DNA from: an uncultured Eubacteriales bacterium
GTDB taxonomy: Bacteria > Bacillota > Clostridia > Lachnospirales > Lachnospiraceae
NCBI GenBank assembly: GCA_949284175.1
Contig: CASDVE010000007.1
Span: forward strand, 49,416-113,415
Direction of reading: 5' to 3'
Length of the DNA stretch: 64,000 nt
The notes beneath the pieces are model-generated. The model worked only from the letters and a program-made list of their open reading frames with translations, did no database searches and was not told where the DNA came from. Shown here in pieces: positions 1-8,634 of the stretch. Position 1 is the stretch's first letter, and the number at the start of each line of letters is the position of its first letter. Position numbers and translations under genes: made by a program.

Positions 1-326
1 TCAAGAAGACCTTTTGCACTAATGACCATTCCCGGTGTACAAAAACCGCATTGTACTGCTCCAGCATGAGCAAATGCGTATCCATAAACTTTTTTTTCAC
101 GTTCTGTTAACCCTTCAACTGTAATGATATGTTTTCCTTCTGCTTTTTCTGTGGTGAGAATACAAGCCTTTGTAGTTTTGCCGTCTACAAGAACCATACA
201 AGTTCCACAAGCACCTTCAGAACAGCCGTTTTTTACAGAAGTAAGCCCCATGTTGCGAAGAAAGAAAAGCATTTTCTCCTTTTTTTCTGTTTGCACTTCT
301 GTGCCATTAATATAGAATTTGTACAT
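1..326 (-). CDS. Xanthine dehydrogenase-type molybdenum hydroxylase, N-terminal 2Fe-2S domain (partial)
   Basis: Only the first 108 codons are in the window; the gene runs off its left edge. The translation starts MYKFYINGTEV and carries the plant-ferredoxin-type 2Fe-2S cysteines C35, C40, C43 and C55, then the start of the second 2Fe-2S domain with C93 and C96 (QCGFC). This pair is standard for the small or N-terminal part of xanthine dehydrogenase, aldehyde oxidase and CO dehydrogenase. The wording of the N-terminus resembles the single-chain selenium-dependent xanthine dehydrogenases of Clostridia, but the rest is not visible, so selenium dependence is inference. The ATG at 324-326 has an AAGGAGGGAA ribosome site directly upstream. 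Confidence 0.82.
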   Translation of the reverse strand, partial: MYKFYINGTEVQTEKKEKMLFFLRNMGLTSVKNGCSEGACGTCMVLVDGKTTKACILTTEKAEGKHIITVEGLTEREKKVYGYAFAHAGAVQCGFCTPGMVISAKGLL

Positions 327-726
327 AAAATTCCCTCCTTAAATTAAAAATAGCGGAATAGATAAAAGTCTATTCTTAGTATGCTATTTTCTGTTCAATA
401 AAAGTATAGCAAAATAAAAACAAAAGAATGTTGTATATACAACAATATATGTAATATATATAATTCTTTACAACTTCTTTATGAAAAAAATGAGATAATA
501 TTAAAAGAAAAGTAAAATAAACCAAATGGAAAAAGTGTATTTTATATCATTGTTTATAAATACAAAAAAATTCATTTGGTATCATAAGAAGAAAGGGGGC
601 AAATTAAAAAGAAGTACATAGAATATTATAGTATTAAAAAGTAAGTTTTTTATCGTTTCTAACTAATATCAAATAATGAAAAGAAAAGAGGGTAGAAGTA
701 CAGTGTGAACTTGAGTATTTATTGTA
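327..726. other. AT-rich divergent intergenic region
   Basis: Spacer between the molybdoenzyme gene (leftward) and the GGDEF/EAL gene (rightward). It holds a perfect 16-bp palindrome at 429-444 and a long imperfect inverted repeat whose outer arms are ACCAAATG (about 519-526) and CATTTGGT (about 573-580). A GTATTTTA/TAAATAC pair lies inside those arms. No coding sequence of convincing length or composition is seen. Confidence 0.5.
429..444. promoter_or_regulatory. Perfect 16-bp palindrome, candidate operator for the molybdoenzyme gene
   Basis: The sequence TGTTGTATATACAACA is fully self-complementary and lies about 100 bp upstream of the molybdoenzyme start. A possible minus-strand -10 box (TATACT) lies at 403-408, so the palindrome would cover the -35 area. 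The GTATATAC core resembles GntR-family (HutC/FadR type) half-sites; that family assignment is inference. Confidence 0.4.
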
Positions 727-755
727 TTGAAAATTCTTCCATAGTTGTGTATAAT
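727..755 (+). promoter_or_regulatory. Sigma-A-type promoter of the GGDEF/EAL gene
   Basis: TTGAAA at 727-732 and a consensus TATAAT at 750-755 are separated by exactly 17 bp. The 877 start codon lies about 115 bp downstream of the predicted transcription start. Confidence 0.6.
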
Positions 756-876
756 TTTCCTATATTTTAATAATAGATATAAAATCTTTAGAATAAAACA
801 TAATTGACATTCTGTTGTAAAATTGAAAAATAAAAAAATACAAAAGAAAGAATTTATGAATCTAAGGGGGATTAGA

Positions 877-3099
877 ATGAATAGGAAGAGCTGGAAAAGT
901 ATTTTTATCATAAGTACAGTGAGTGTTCTATTTATCATTTCTTTTTGTTTGTTTAATCAATTTATTAAAGATAGGGTGAACTTACAAATAGAAAGCTCAT
1001 TAGAGAATCTATCCACGCATAATATAGACAGAATACAAAAAGAAGTTGAATCAAATTTTAAAGTTTTAAGAGGAATTGCTTCTAAGATGGCGAAGCAAAA
1101 TATAGAGCAAATTCCAGAAGAAGAGATAAAAATGCAAGTGCATAAGATCTATCTTAATGGAATATATTCATTTCAAAATTTAGGTTTTGCTACAAAAGAC
1201 GGAATGGCATATGTTAATTATGGAAATAAAACGGATATCCGAACGAAAGATTATTTTAAACAAAGTATACAAGGACAAGAATCTGTTATGAGAATTATCG
1301 ATACACCAAATAATGGAACGATGATTAATGTTTATAGTGTTCCTGTGAAAAAACAAGATAAAATCATTGGGGTTGTATTTGCAATTTATGACGATGATAT
1401 TTTTAGCAGAATGATAAAGGATGAGGTTTATGAAGGACAGGGACAACTTTATCTTGTGAATCAACAAGGGGTTGTGATGGAGAGTTTTTCAAAGACTCCA
1501 TTTAAAGAACAAGAAAATATGTTTGATGTTTTGTTGCAAGGCGGGAAAAGCAAGAGAAAAGTCCAAAAATTAAAACAAAACTTTCAAGATGGAAAACAAG
1601 GTTTTATTCAGCATAGAATAAAAGGAAAGGATTATTGCAGTTATTATAGCCCAATTCCAATGAAAGATTGGTGGCTTGGTATTAGCGTTCCGTGCTCTGT
1701 ATTCGATAGTCATGTTATACCGATTTTAATTGGTTCAGAGATTATGTGTATTTTTAGTCTGAGTATTGTTTTTGGAAGTATTTTTCTATTTTATAAGAAA
1801 ATGAATAAAAACCAGAAATATTTAACAGAACTTGCTTATATCGATCCGTTAACCGAAGGATACAATAAAACATATTTAAAAGATATTTGGATAAAAGAAA
1901 TGGAAAAACATCAAAAACAATCGTTTTGGATTCTAGCATTTAATATTCAAAAATTTCATATTATTAATGAAATTTATGGAGTTAAAATGGGGGATGAACT
2001 TCTAAAATATATCTATTCTATTTTAAAAACACAGCTTCATCAAAATGGAATTGTTGTCAGAAATCAAGCCGATGAATTTATTCTACTATGCCATTATGAT
2101 AACGAAGAAGAGTTAATTCAGTGGATGGAAAATTTGATACAAGAGATTTATGAATCAACGCAAAATAAAATGCAAGTGAAGATTGAGGTATCCATTGGAG
2201 TTTATAAAATCTATACCTTGGCTCATTCTTTTGAAAAAATCTATAATTGTGCCAATACAGCAAGGAAAAGTGCAAGGAAGAAAAATGTTCCTTATACCTT
2301 TTTCTCAGACGATATGAGAAATTATGAGCTACAACAAAAAGAATTAGAAGATTTATTGGATAGAGCCATAGAAGAAAGAGAATTTAAGGCATGGTTTCAG
2401 CCGAAATATGATACAAAGAAAAGAAATATGATTGGAGCGGAAGCTCTTGTCAGATGGCATAAAGATGATGGTACTCTTGTTCCACCAAATCAATTTATTC
2501 CATTATGTGAGGAAACAGGAAGAATTTTAAAAGTTGACCGCATTGTTTTTGAAGATGTATGTTATCAGTTGAAACAATGGATGAAGCAGGAAAAAGAAGT
2601 TGTTCCGATTTCCGTCAACATTTCGAGGGCGTATTTAGAAAACAGTGAAGTGGTGGAATACTTGAAAAATACAGTAGACCGCTATCAAGTTCCAAGTAAG
2701 TATGTGCAATTGGAAATCACAGAAAGCAGTTTAATTGAAAATGAAAAGGCTCTTGAAGAAATGATCCAAAGGATGCACAAAATTGGATTTCGTGTTTTAT
2801 TGGATGATTATGGTGTGGGATATTCTTCTTTGAAATCTATTAACTCCATGAATTTTGACACACTAAAAATCGATAAGAGTTTCATTGATACCATCGGAAC
2901 TCCAAAGGGAAGTAGTATTGTACGTCATACGGTTGCTTTAGCATCAAGTCTTGGAATGAAAAGTGTTGCAGAAGGTGTGGAAACCGAAGAACAGTATCGC
3001 TTTTTAAATCAATGTGGTTGTGATGAAATTCAAGGATATTATTTTTCAAAACCATTGCCTGCTAAGGAATTTGAATTATTATTAGGAGTGAGTGGGTGA
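877..3099 (+). CDS. Membrane GGDEF/EAL protein, probable c-di-GMP phosphodiesterase
   Basis: 740 aa. It has an N-terminal membrane segment (about 7-27), an extracellular Cache-like sensor region, and a second membrane segment near 290-310. A GGDEF domain follows with a degenerate active site: the signature reads QADEF at about 397-401. The C-terminal EAL domain keeps EALVRW (from 522), the DDYG motif (643-646), a KIDKSFI lysine and VAEGVET. A cytoplasmic phosphodiesterase degrading c-di-GMP, with the GGDEF domain as a possible GTP-sensing or structural module, is the likely role. ATG 877 is chosen because AAGGGGG at 864-870 is well placed; a TTG at 823 and an ATG at 856 are in frame but poorly supported. 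A strong promoter lies at 727-755. Confidence 0.88.
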   Translation: MNRKSWKSIFIISTVSVLFIISFCLFNQFIKDRVNLQIESSLENLSTHNIDRIQKEVESNFKVLRGIASKMAKQNIEQIPEEEIKMQVHKIYLNGIYSFQNLGFATKDGMAYVNYGNKTDIRTKDYFKQSIQGQESVMRIIDTPNNGTMINVYSVPVKKQDKIIGVVFAIYDDDIFSRMIKDEVYEGQGQLYLVNQQGVVMESFSKTPFKEQENMFDVLLQGGKSKRKVQKLKQNFQDGKQGFIQHRIKGKDYCSYYSPIPMKDWWLGISVPCSVFDSHVIPILIGSEIMCIFSLSIVFGSIFLFYKKMNKNQKYLTELAYIDPLTEGYNKTYLKDIWIKEMEKHQKQSFWILAFNIQKFHIINEIYGVKMGDELLKYIYSILKTQLHQNGIVVRNQADEFILLCHYDNEEELIQWMENLIQEIYESTQNKMQVKIEVSIGVYKIYTLAHSFEKIYNCANTARKSARKKNVPYTFFSDDMRNYELQQKELEDLLDRAIEEREFKAWFQPKYDTKKRNMIGAEALVRWHKDDGTLVPPNQFIPLCEETGRILKVDRIVFEDVCYQLKQWMKQEKEVVPISVNISRAYLENSEVVEYLKNTVDRYQVPSKYVQLEITESSLIENEKALEEMIQRMHKIGFRVLLDDYGVGYSSLKSINSMNFDTLKIDKSFIDTIGTPKGSSIVRHTVALASSLGMKSVAEGVETEEQYRFLNQCGCDEIQGYYFSKPLPAKEFELLLGVSG

Positions 3100-3108
3100 A
3101 AAAATATA

Positions 3109-3137
3109 TTGACATTTTATTGAGATAGTGGTATTAT
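3109..3137 (+). promoter_or_regulatory. Sigma-A-type promoter of enolase
   Basis: A consensus TTGACA at 3109-3114 and TATTAT at 3132-3137 are separated by 17 bp. The dyad at 3143-3161 begins 5 bp after the -10 box, so a bound regulator would block transcription start. Confidence 0.7.
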
Positions 3138-3142
3138 TCAGA

Positions 3143-3161
3143 TAGTTAGATATAACTAACT
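3143..3161 (+). promoter_or_regulatory. Candidate operator shared with the peroxiredoxin gene
   Basis: TAGTTAGATATAACTAACT contains inverted arms AGTTAG and CTAACT around six bases. The same 19-mer with only two changes occurs at 4851-4869, also exactly 5 bp past the -10 box of the peroxiredoxin promoter. The matching sequence and spacing make a common regulator likely; its family is unknown. Confidence 0.6.
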
Positions 3162-3177
3162 TATGTGGATAAATCTA

Positions 3178-4560
<1,383 letters not shown>

Positions 4561-4574
4561 GATAGAATGATGAT

Positions 4575-4623
4575 AAAAAAGACCCATACCAATGTGAGAG
4601 ATTCATGGTATGGGTCTTTTTTT
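4575..4623 (+). terminator. Intrinsic terminator of enolase
   Basis: A perfect 13-bp stem (AAGACCCATACCA with its complement at 4606-4618) is followed by a T run reaching 4623 and lies 15 bases after the enolase stop codon. Confidence 0.9.
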
Positions 4624-4634
4624 ATAGAGGAGAA

Positions 4635-4775
4635 AATTGGACAATTATTTTTCCTATCATGAAACCAATGCGCGCAACGGTTGCTGTATTAACAGCACTT
4701 GGAACATGGAACGATGTGATGACACCATTGGTTATCATGTCAGGAGAGGGGAACAATACACTTCTCCTGGCATAG
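4635..4775 (+). pseudogene. Remnant of a sugar ABC transporter permease (MalG-type C-terminal part)
   Basis: Reading the frame of the ATG at 4659 and going upstream gives WTIIFPIMKPM, then RATVAVLTALGTWNDVMTP and a tail ending NTLLLA. This matches the end of the EAA cytoplasmic loop and the following helix of binding-protein-dependent sugar permeases (consensus FPI.KP..AT, then WNDF..PL, then TLPLA). It stops at TAG 4773-4775 where family members continue with Gln. The next codons (TTG AAT TGA) are still similar in style, so a CAG-to-TAG change is plausible. There is no upstream domain, start or ribosome site. It is a short decayed relic between the enolase terminator and the peroxiredoxin promoter. 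Confidence 0.7.
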
Positions 4776-4816
4776 TTGAATTGAGAATAAAACTCAATTA
4801 AAAAATAAATCATTTA

Positions 4817-4845
4817 TTGTAATTTTTTCCATGTTATGTTATAAT
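4817..4845 (+). promoter_or_regulatory. Sigma-A-type promoter of the peroxiredoxin gene
   Basis: TTGTAA at 4817-4822 and consensus TATAAT at 4840-4845 are separated by 17 bp. The large palindrome begins on the last base of the -10 box. Confidence 0.72.
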
Positions 4846-4876
4846 TCAAATAGTTAGTTTTAACTAACTATTTGAA
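4845..4876 (+). promoter_or_regulatory. 32-bp near-perfect palindrome, candidate operator of peroxiredoxin
   Basis: Two perfect 15-base arms (4845-4859 and 4862-4876) flank a TT centre. The inner 19 bases (4851-4869) match the enolase dyad at 3143-3161 except at two positions. Located over the predicted transcription start, it suits a dimeric repressor, perhaps redox-responsive given the genes controlled (inference). Confidence 0.65.
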
Positions 4877-4937
4877 ATGCCATACACTTTCCGAACTGGA
4901 AATTTTATAAAAATAAAAAGAAAAGGAGAACTATATT

Positions 4938-5501
4938 ATGTCATTAATTGGAAAAAAAGTAAGTGATTTTAAAGTACAAGCATTTGTTGATGGGGAATTT
5001 CGTGAAATTACAAATGAAATGATAAAGGGAAGATGGAGTTTATTTTTCTTTTATCCAGCGGATTTTACATTTGTTTGCCCTACGGAATTGGAAGATCTTG
5101 CTGACAAATACGAAGAGTTCCAAAAAATTGGGTGCGATGTCTATTCTGTATCTTGTGACACTCATTTTGTTCATAAGGCTTGGCATGATACATCCGATAG
5201 AATTAAAAAGATTAAATATCCGATGATTGCGGATCCAACAGGAAAACTTGCAAGAGATTTTGATGTTATGATCGAAGAAGATGGAGTGGCAGAACGTGGA
5301 GATTTTATTGTAAATCCAGAAGGTGTTATTGTTGCATATGAAGTAACCGCTGGAAATGTTGGAAGAAATGCAGATGAAATCTTTAGAAGAGTTCAGGCAT
5401 CTCAATTTGTGGCAGAGCATGGCGATGAAGTTTGCCCAGCAAAATGGCAACCAGGAGCTGAAACATTAAAACCAAGTCTTGATTTAGTCGGATTATTATA
5501 A
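4938..5501 (+). CDS. ahpC: AhpC-type 2-Cys peroxiredoxin
   Basis: 187 aa, the AhpC length. It reduces H2O2 and organic peroxides in the cytoplasm. The peroxidatic cysteine is C47 in FTFVCPTELED and the resolving cysteine is C166 in DEVCPAKW, followed by the family's C-terminal tail. The FYPADFTF and VSCDTHF motifs are intact. An AAAAGGAGAAC ribosome site precedes the ATG. The reductase gene at 5638 follows after a partial terminator and is the likely electron donor. Transcription probably starts from the 4817-4845 promoter under the palindromic operator. Confidence 0.95.
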   Translation: MSLIGKKVSDFKVQAFVDGEFREITNEMIKGRWSLFFFYPADFTFVCPTELEDLADKYEEFQKIGCDVYSVSCDTHFVHKAWHDTSDRIKKIKYPMIADPTGKLARDFDVMIEEDGVAERGDFIVNPEGVIVAYEVTAGNVGRNADEIFRRVQASQFVAEHGDEVCPAKWQPGAETLKPSLDLVGLL

Positions 5502-5525
5502 TCTTTAAAAATAAGAAATAAAGAT

Positions 5526-5577
5526 AGAAAAGAAGATTGTAAGGGTCGATTTCATCAACACAATCTTCTTTTCTTTT
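5526..5577 (+). terminator. Terminator between peroxiredoxin and its reductase
   Basis: A 15-bp perfect stem (5526-5540 with 5560-5574) is followed by a short T run. No separate promoter is evident before the reductase, so this probably attenuates transcription rather than ending the operon. Confidence 0.75.
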
Positions 5578-5637
5578 ACATGGAAGCAATGAGCCATAGG
5601 AGGGCGATTGCGTTCTAAAAAGGAAGGAGGAATCGGA

Positions 5638-7266
5638 TTGAGAGATTTTTATGATGCAGTCATCGTTGGAGGAGGTCCAGCAGGACTTTCAGGAGCGATT
5701 TATTTAGCAAGAGCCCAATATCATGTATTGGTGGTTGAGAAAGAAACAATCGGGGGTCAAATTACGATTACATCAGAGGTAGTCAATTATCCAGGTGTTC
5801 CGATGACAAATGGAAAGAAATTGACAGAAGAAATGCGAAAGCAAGCACAAAGTTTTGGAGCGGAATTTTTACAAGGAGAAGTAAAAGAAGTAAAACTTGA
5901 TGGGGATAAGAAAGAAATCGTGACAGATAAAGGAACCATTCAATGTTTTGGTGTGCTGCTAGCAACAGGAGCGACTCCAAGAAGAGCGGGATTCAAAGTA
6001 GAAGAAGAATTTCGTGGCAGAGGAGTTGCGTATTGTGCAACTTGCGATGGGGAATTTTTTACAGGAAAAGAAGTTTACGTCGTTGGAGGAGGATTTGCCG
6101 CCGCAGAAGAAGCAATCTTTTTGACACGATATGCAAAAAAAGTAACGATCTTAGTATTAACAGAACAGTTTACTTGTGCTGGTTCCATTGTTGATAGCGT
6201 TATGAGCCATCCAAAGATCGAAGTGAAATTTAATACACAGGTATTAGAAGTTGGTGGAGAACAGACCTTGCAATATATCGTGACAGAGGATAAAAAGAGT
6301 AAAGAAGTTCATCGTTATGAGGAGGACAATGGAGATAATATCGGAGTGTTTGTTTTTGCGGGATATGAACCAGCCACTTCGTTATTCAAAGAACTAGTAG
6401 AAGTGAATGAACAGGGATATTTGGTTACCGATCGCAGACAGCAGACTTCAAAAGAAGGTGTTTATGGGGCTGGGGATGTTTGTATTAAAGAATTGCGTCA
6501 AGTTGTAACCGCTGTTTCAGATGGTGCAGTTGCAGCCACTTCTATGGAAAAATATTTATTCTCCATTTATGAAAAATTAGGAATTAAAAGGGAAGAAAAG
6601 CCTGTTGTTTCTATAAAGCATTTACAAGAGGAAGAAATAGAAGCAGAACAAGCAGGTGGATTTTTAACGGCTAGCATGAAACAAGAGTTAAAGCCTATTT
6701 TTGCGAAATTTACAAAACAAGTTCAAGTAAAAGTGTATTTGGACTCTTCTGCACTATCAAAAGAAGTGGAAGGGTTTGTGGAAGAGATGAAGGGGCTGTC
6801 TGATAAAGTGATATTTACAAAAGAAGAGAAACAAGAAGGTATCGTGTATCCAGCACTGTCCCTTTGTAATCAAGAGGGAGTGGAACTTGGAGTGAAGTTT
6901 CATGGAGTGCCGGGAGGGCATGAATTTAATTCTTTTATTATCGCACTATATAATGCTGGTAGCGATGGACAGCCAATTGCAACTAATGTTTTGAATCGAA
7001 TTCGCAATCTAAAAAGGAAAGTGAAAATGAAGGTAGTAGTTTCTCTTTCTTGTACCATGTGTCCGGAAGTTGTAATGGCATCTCAAAGAATTGCAATAGA
7101 AAATCCAAATATTGAAGCGGAGCTGTATGATATAACCCATTATCCGGAGTTGAAAGAAAAATATAATATTATGAGTGTTCCTTGTGTTATTATAAATGAC
7201 GATGAAGTGACATTTGGAAAGAAAGGAGTTGAAAAGCTACTAGAGATTTTGGAGAAAAAAGAATAG
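5638..7266 (+). CDS. AhpF-like NAD(P)H:peroxiredoxin reductase with thioredoxin-fold part at the C-terminus
   Basis: 542 aa. Residues 1 to about 310 form a thioredoxin-reductase-type flavoprotein: FAD motif GGGPAG, redox pair C133/C136 (CATCDG), second Rossmann motif VVGGGFAAAEEA and YGAGDVC. Residues from about 350 form two thioredoxin-like folds, the second with a CxxC at C472/C475 (SCTMCPEVV), as in the N-terminal domain of AhpF. In canonical AhpF this module is at the N-terminus, so the order here is swapped. TTG 5638 is preferred because AAGGAGG sits 7 bases upstream; TTG 5608 is an alternative. Likely role: delivering electrons to the adjacent AhpC. Confidence 0.9.
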   Translation: MRDFYDAVIVGGGPAGLSGAIYLARAQYHVLVVEKETIGGQITITSEVVNYPGVPMTNGKKLTEEMRKQAQSFGAEFLQGEVKEVKLDGDKKEIVTDKGTIQCFGVLLATGATPRRAGFKVEEEFRGRGVAYCATCDGEFFTGKEVYVVGGGFAAAEEAIFLTRYAKKVTILVLTEQFTCAGSIVDSVMSHPKIEVKFNTQVLEVGGEQTLQYIVTEDKKSKEVHRYEEDNGDNIGVFVFAGYEPATSLFKELVEVNEQGYLVTDRRQQTSKEGVYGAGDVCIKELRQVVTAVSDGAVAATSMEKYLFSIYEKLGIKREEKPVVSIKHLQEEEIEAEQAGGFLTASMKQELKPIFAKFTKQVQVKVYLDSSALSKEVEGFVEEMKGLSDKVIFTKEEKQEGIVYPALSLCNQEGVELGVKFHGVPGGHEFNSFIIALYNAGSDGQPIATNVLNRIRNLKRKVKMKVVVSLSCTMCPEVVMASQRIAIENPNIEAELYDITHYPELKEKYNIMSVPCVIINDDEVTFGKKGVEKLLEILEKKE

Positions 7267-7324
7267 GAGAAGGAAAAAATAGAAAGGCAAGCATTTCCGC
7301 TTGACTTATGCCTTCCACGCAAAT

Positions 7325-7370
7325 AAAATAGGCTGTCATACTAATTTTTTTAGCATGACAGCCTATTTTT
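7325..7370 (+). terminator. Terminator after the reductase gene
   Basis: A 14-bp stem around AATAGGCTGTCAT and its complement is followed by TTTTT. Confidence 0.9.
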
Positions 7371-7405
7371 ACACTTTCTAATATAGTAGAGTGAAAAATT
7401 TTTCA

Positions 7406-7434
7406 TTGAAGAAATAAAATAAATAAAGTATACT
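7406..7434 (+). promoter_or_regulatory. Promoter of the degenerate recombinase gene
   Basis: TTGAAG at 7406-7411 and TATACT at 7429-7434 are 17 bp apart. The leader of about 160 bases to the 7601 start contains AGGAAGT (7444-7450) complementary to ACTTCCT (7519-7525), plus smaller inner pairings. Nothing else is seen in 7371-7600. Confidence 0.5.
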
Positions 7435-7600
7435 CAATAATAGAGGAAGTAATTGGGAGAAGAGTAAATATTAATACATATATTTTCGCTCTATGAATAT
7501 CAATCAAAAAAATAAAAAAACTTCCTTATAACCAAGCAAATTATTTTAACAAATCTTTATAAAAAATCAAGTAAAAATAATGAGAAAGGAAACGTTATTT

Positions 7601-8539
7601 ATGGCCAAATCTAATATCCCAGAATCATTTGAAGAACTAAGACAATATTGTCCGTATTTAAGTGATAAATTTTTAGAAATACTTGATGAGTATGCTTTAA
7701 ATCGCTTTAAAAAAGTTCAAACAAAACTTCAATATCTCTACGCCATCGCTTCTTTATGCAATCATACAAAGAGTGACTTTTTAACTTTAACTGATAAAAA
7801 AGTACAAGATTTTTTTGAACACTTTAGCCAAGAAGCAGATTTATCCACTGTAAAATATAATTTAAGAATTTATCGGGCTATTGCAAGATTCATTGATGAA
7901 CACGCAAAATTATATAAAGTGTCACCAATCTACACTCAATTTTTTACAACGGTATCACTACCAGAACAAGAGATAGAAATCGATCCTGCGGATTTACCAA
8001 GTTTTGAAGAAATTGATCGTGTTTTCCAATATGCAAAAGAAAAAAATGAGATGGTTCTTTTTATTGCTATGTCATTAGCACTTCGTTGTTCTATGACCAT
8101 TCATGAAATCACAGCATTAAAAAAAGAAATGTTTTTTCAAGATGCAAAGGGGAATTATGGAATCCGAATAAAAGTGAGTAATACTAGTGATCGATTTGTT
8201 AAAATACCAGAAGATGTGGCAAATATTATTATGAACTACGTTTCTACGAGATTTGCGGAAGTTCCTAACTTACTTTTAAATAAACAAAATCGCCCTGTTA
8301 GCATTCGTAGTTTACAAAACTGGCTTCGTTCCGCTTGTATTTCTTGTAATATCAAACCATTTACTTTAAATCAACTTCGAGTTTTAAGTGTTGCTCATAT
8401 GTTAAAATCGGGAGCACCGGAAAAAAAGATTGCAGAATATATCAATGTCAAAGGGACTGCATGGTTCTTTCGCTATAATCGTGTTGTAAAAGAACTCGAA
8501 GATTCCGCCGTTGATTATACTCACATAAAGATTGTATAA
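7601..8539 (+). CDS. Tyrosine-recombinase-fold protein lacking most catalytic residues
   Basis: 312 aa. An N-terminal SAM-like core-binding region (about 15-110) is followed by a phage-integrase-like catalytic fold. The first arginine is present (LALRCSMTIHEITAL), as is the second-arginine context (TLNQLRVLSVAHML). The histidine that should precede that arginine is Asn. The LGH box is replaced by INVKGTAWFF, leaving only RYNRVV as a possible tyrosine. DNA cleavage therefore looks doubtful, and a DNA-binding or regulatory role is possible. ATG 7601 has AAAGGA upstream; ATG 7580 lacks a ribosome site. It stands alone between the reductase and miaB. Confidence 0.6.
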   Translation: MAKSNIPESFEELRQYCPYLSDKFLEILDEYALNRFKKVQTKLQYLYAIASLCNHTKSDFLTLTDKKVQDFFEHFSQEADLSTVKYNLRIYRAIARFIDEHAKLYKVSPIYTQFFTTVSLPEQEIEIDPADLPSFEEIDRVFQYAKEKNEMVLFIAMSLALRCSMTIHEITALKKEMFFQDAKGNYGIRIKVSNTSDRFVKIPEDVANIIMNYVSTRFAEVPNLLLNKQNRPVSIRSLQNWLRSACISCNIKPFTLNQLRVLSVAHMLKSGAPEKKIAEYINVKGTAWFFRYNRVVKELEDSAVDYTHIKIV

Positions 8540-8543
8540 TCAC

Positions 8544-8571
8544 TTGCATTTTTGACGAAATGTGGTAGAAT
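8544..8571 (+). promoter_or_regulatory. Promoter of miaB
   Basis: TTGCAT at 8544-8549 and TAGAAT at 8566-8571 with 16 bp spacing lie about 60 bp before the miaB ATG. Confidence 0.5.
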
Positions 8572-8634
8572 TAATACTTAATGTGTATAAAAGAGATACT
8601 TTTTATCTTCTTCTAAATTACGAAAGGAGTTTTT

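Noticed and set aside
4622..4813. 63-codon minus-strand frame between enolase and ahpC
   Set aside because: It is antisense to the permease remnant, which gives a much better match on the plus strand.
5943..6194. 83-codon plus-strand frame inside the reductase gene
   Set aside because: Arg- and Ser-rich shadow of the FAD domain in another frame.
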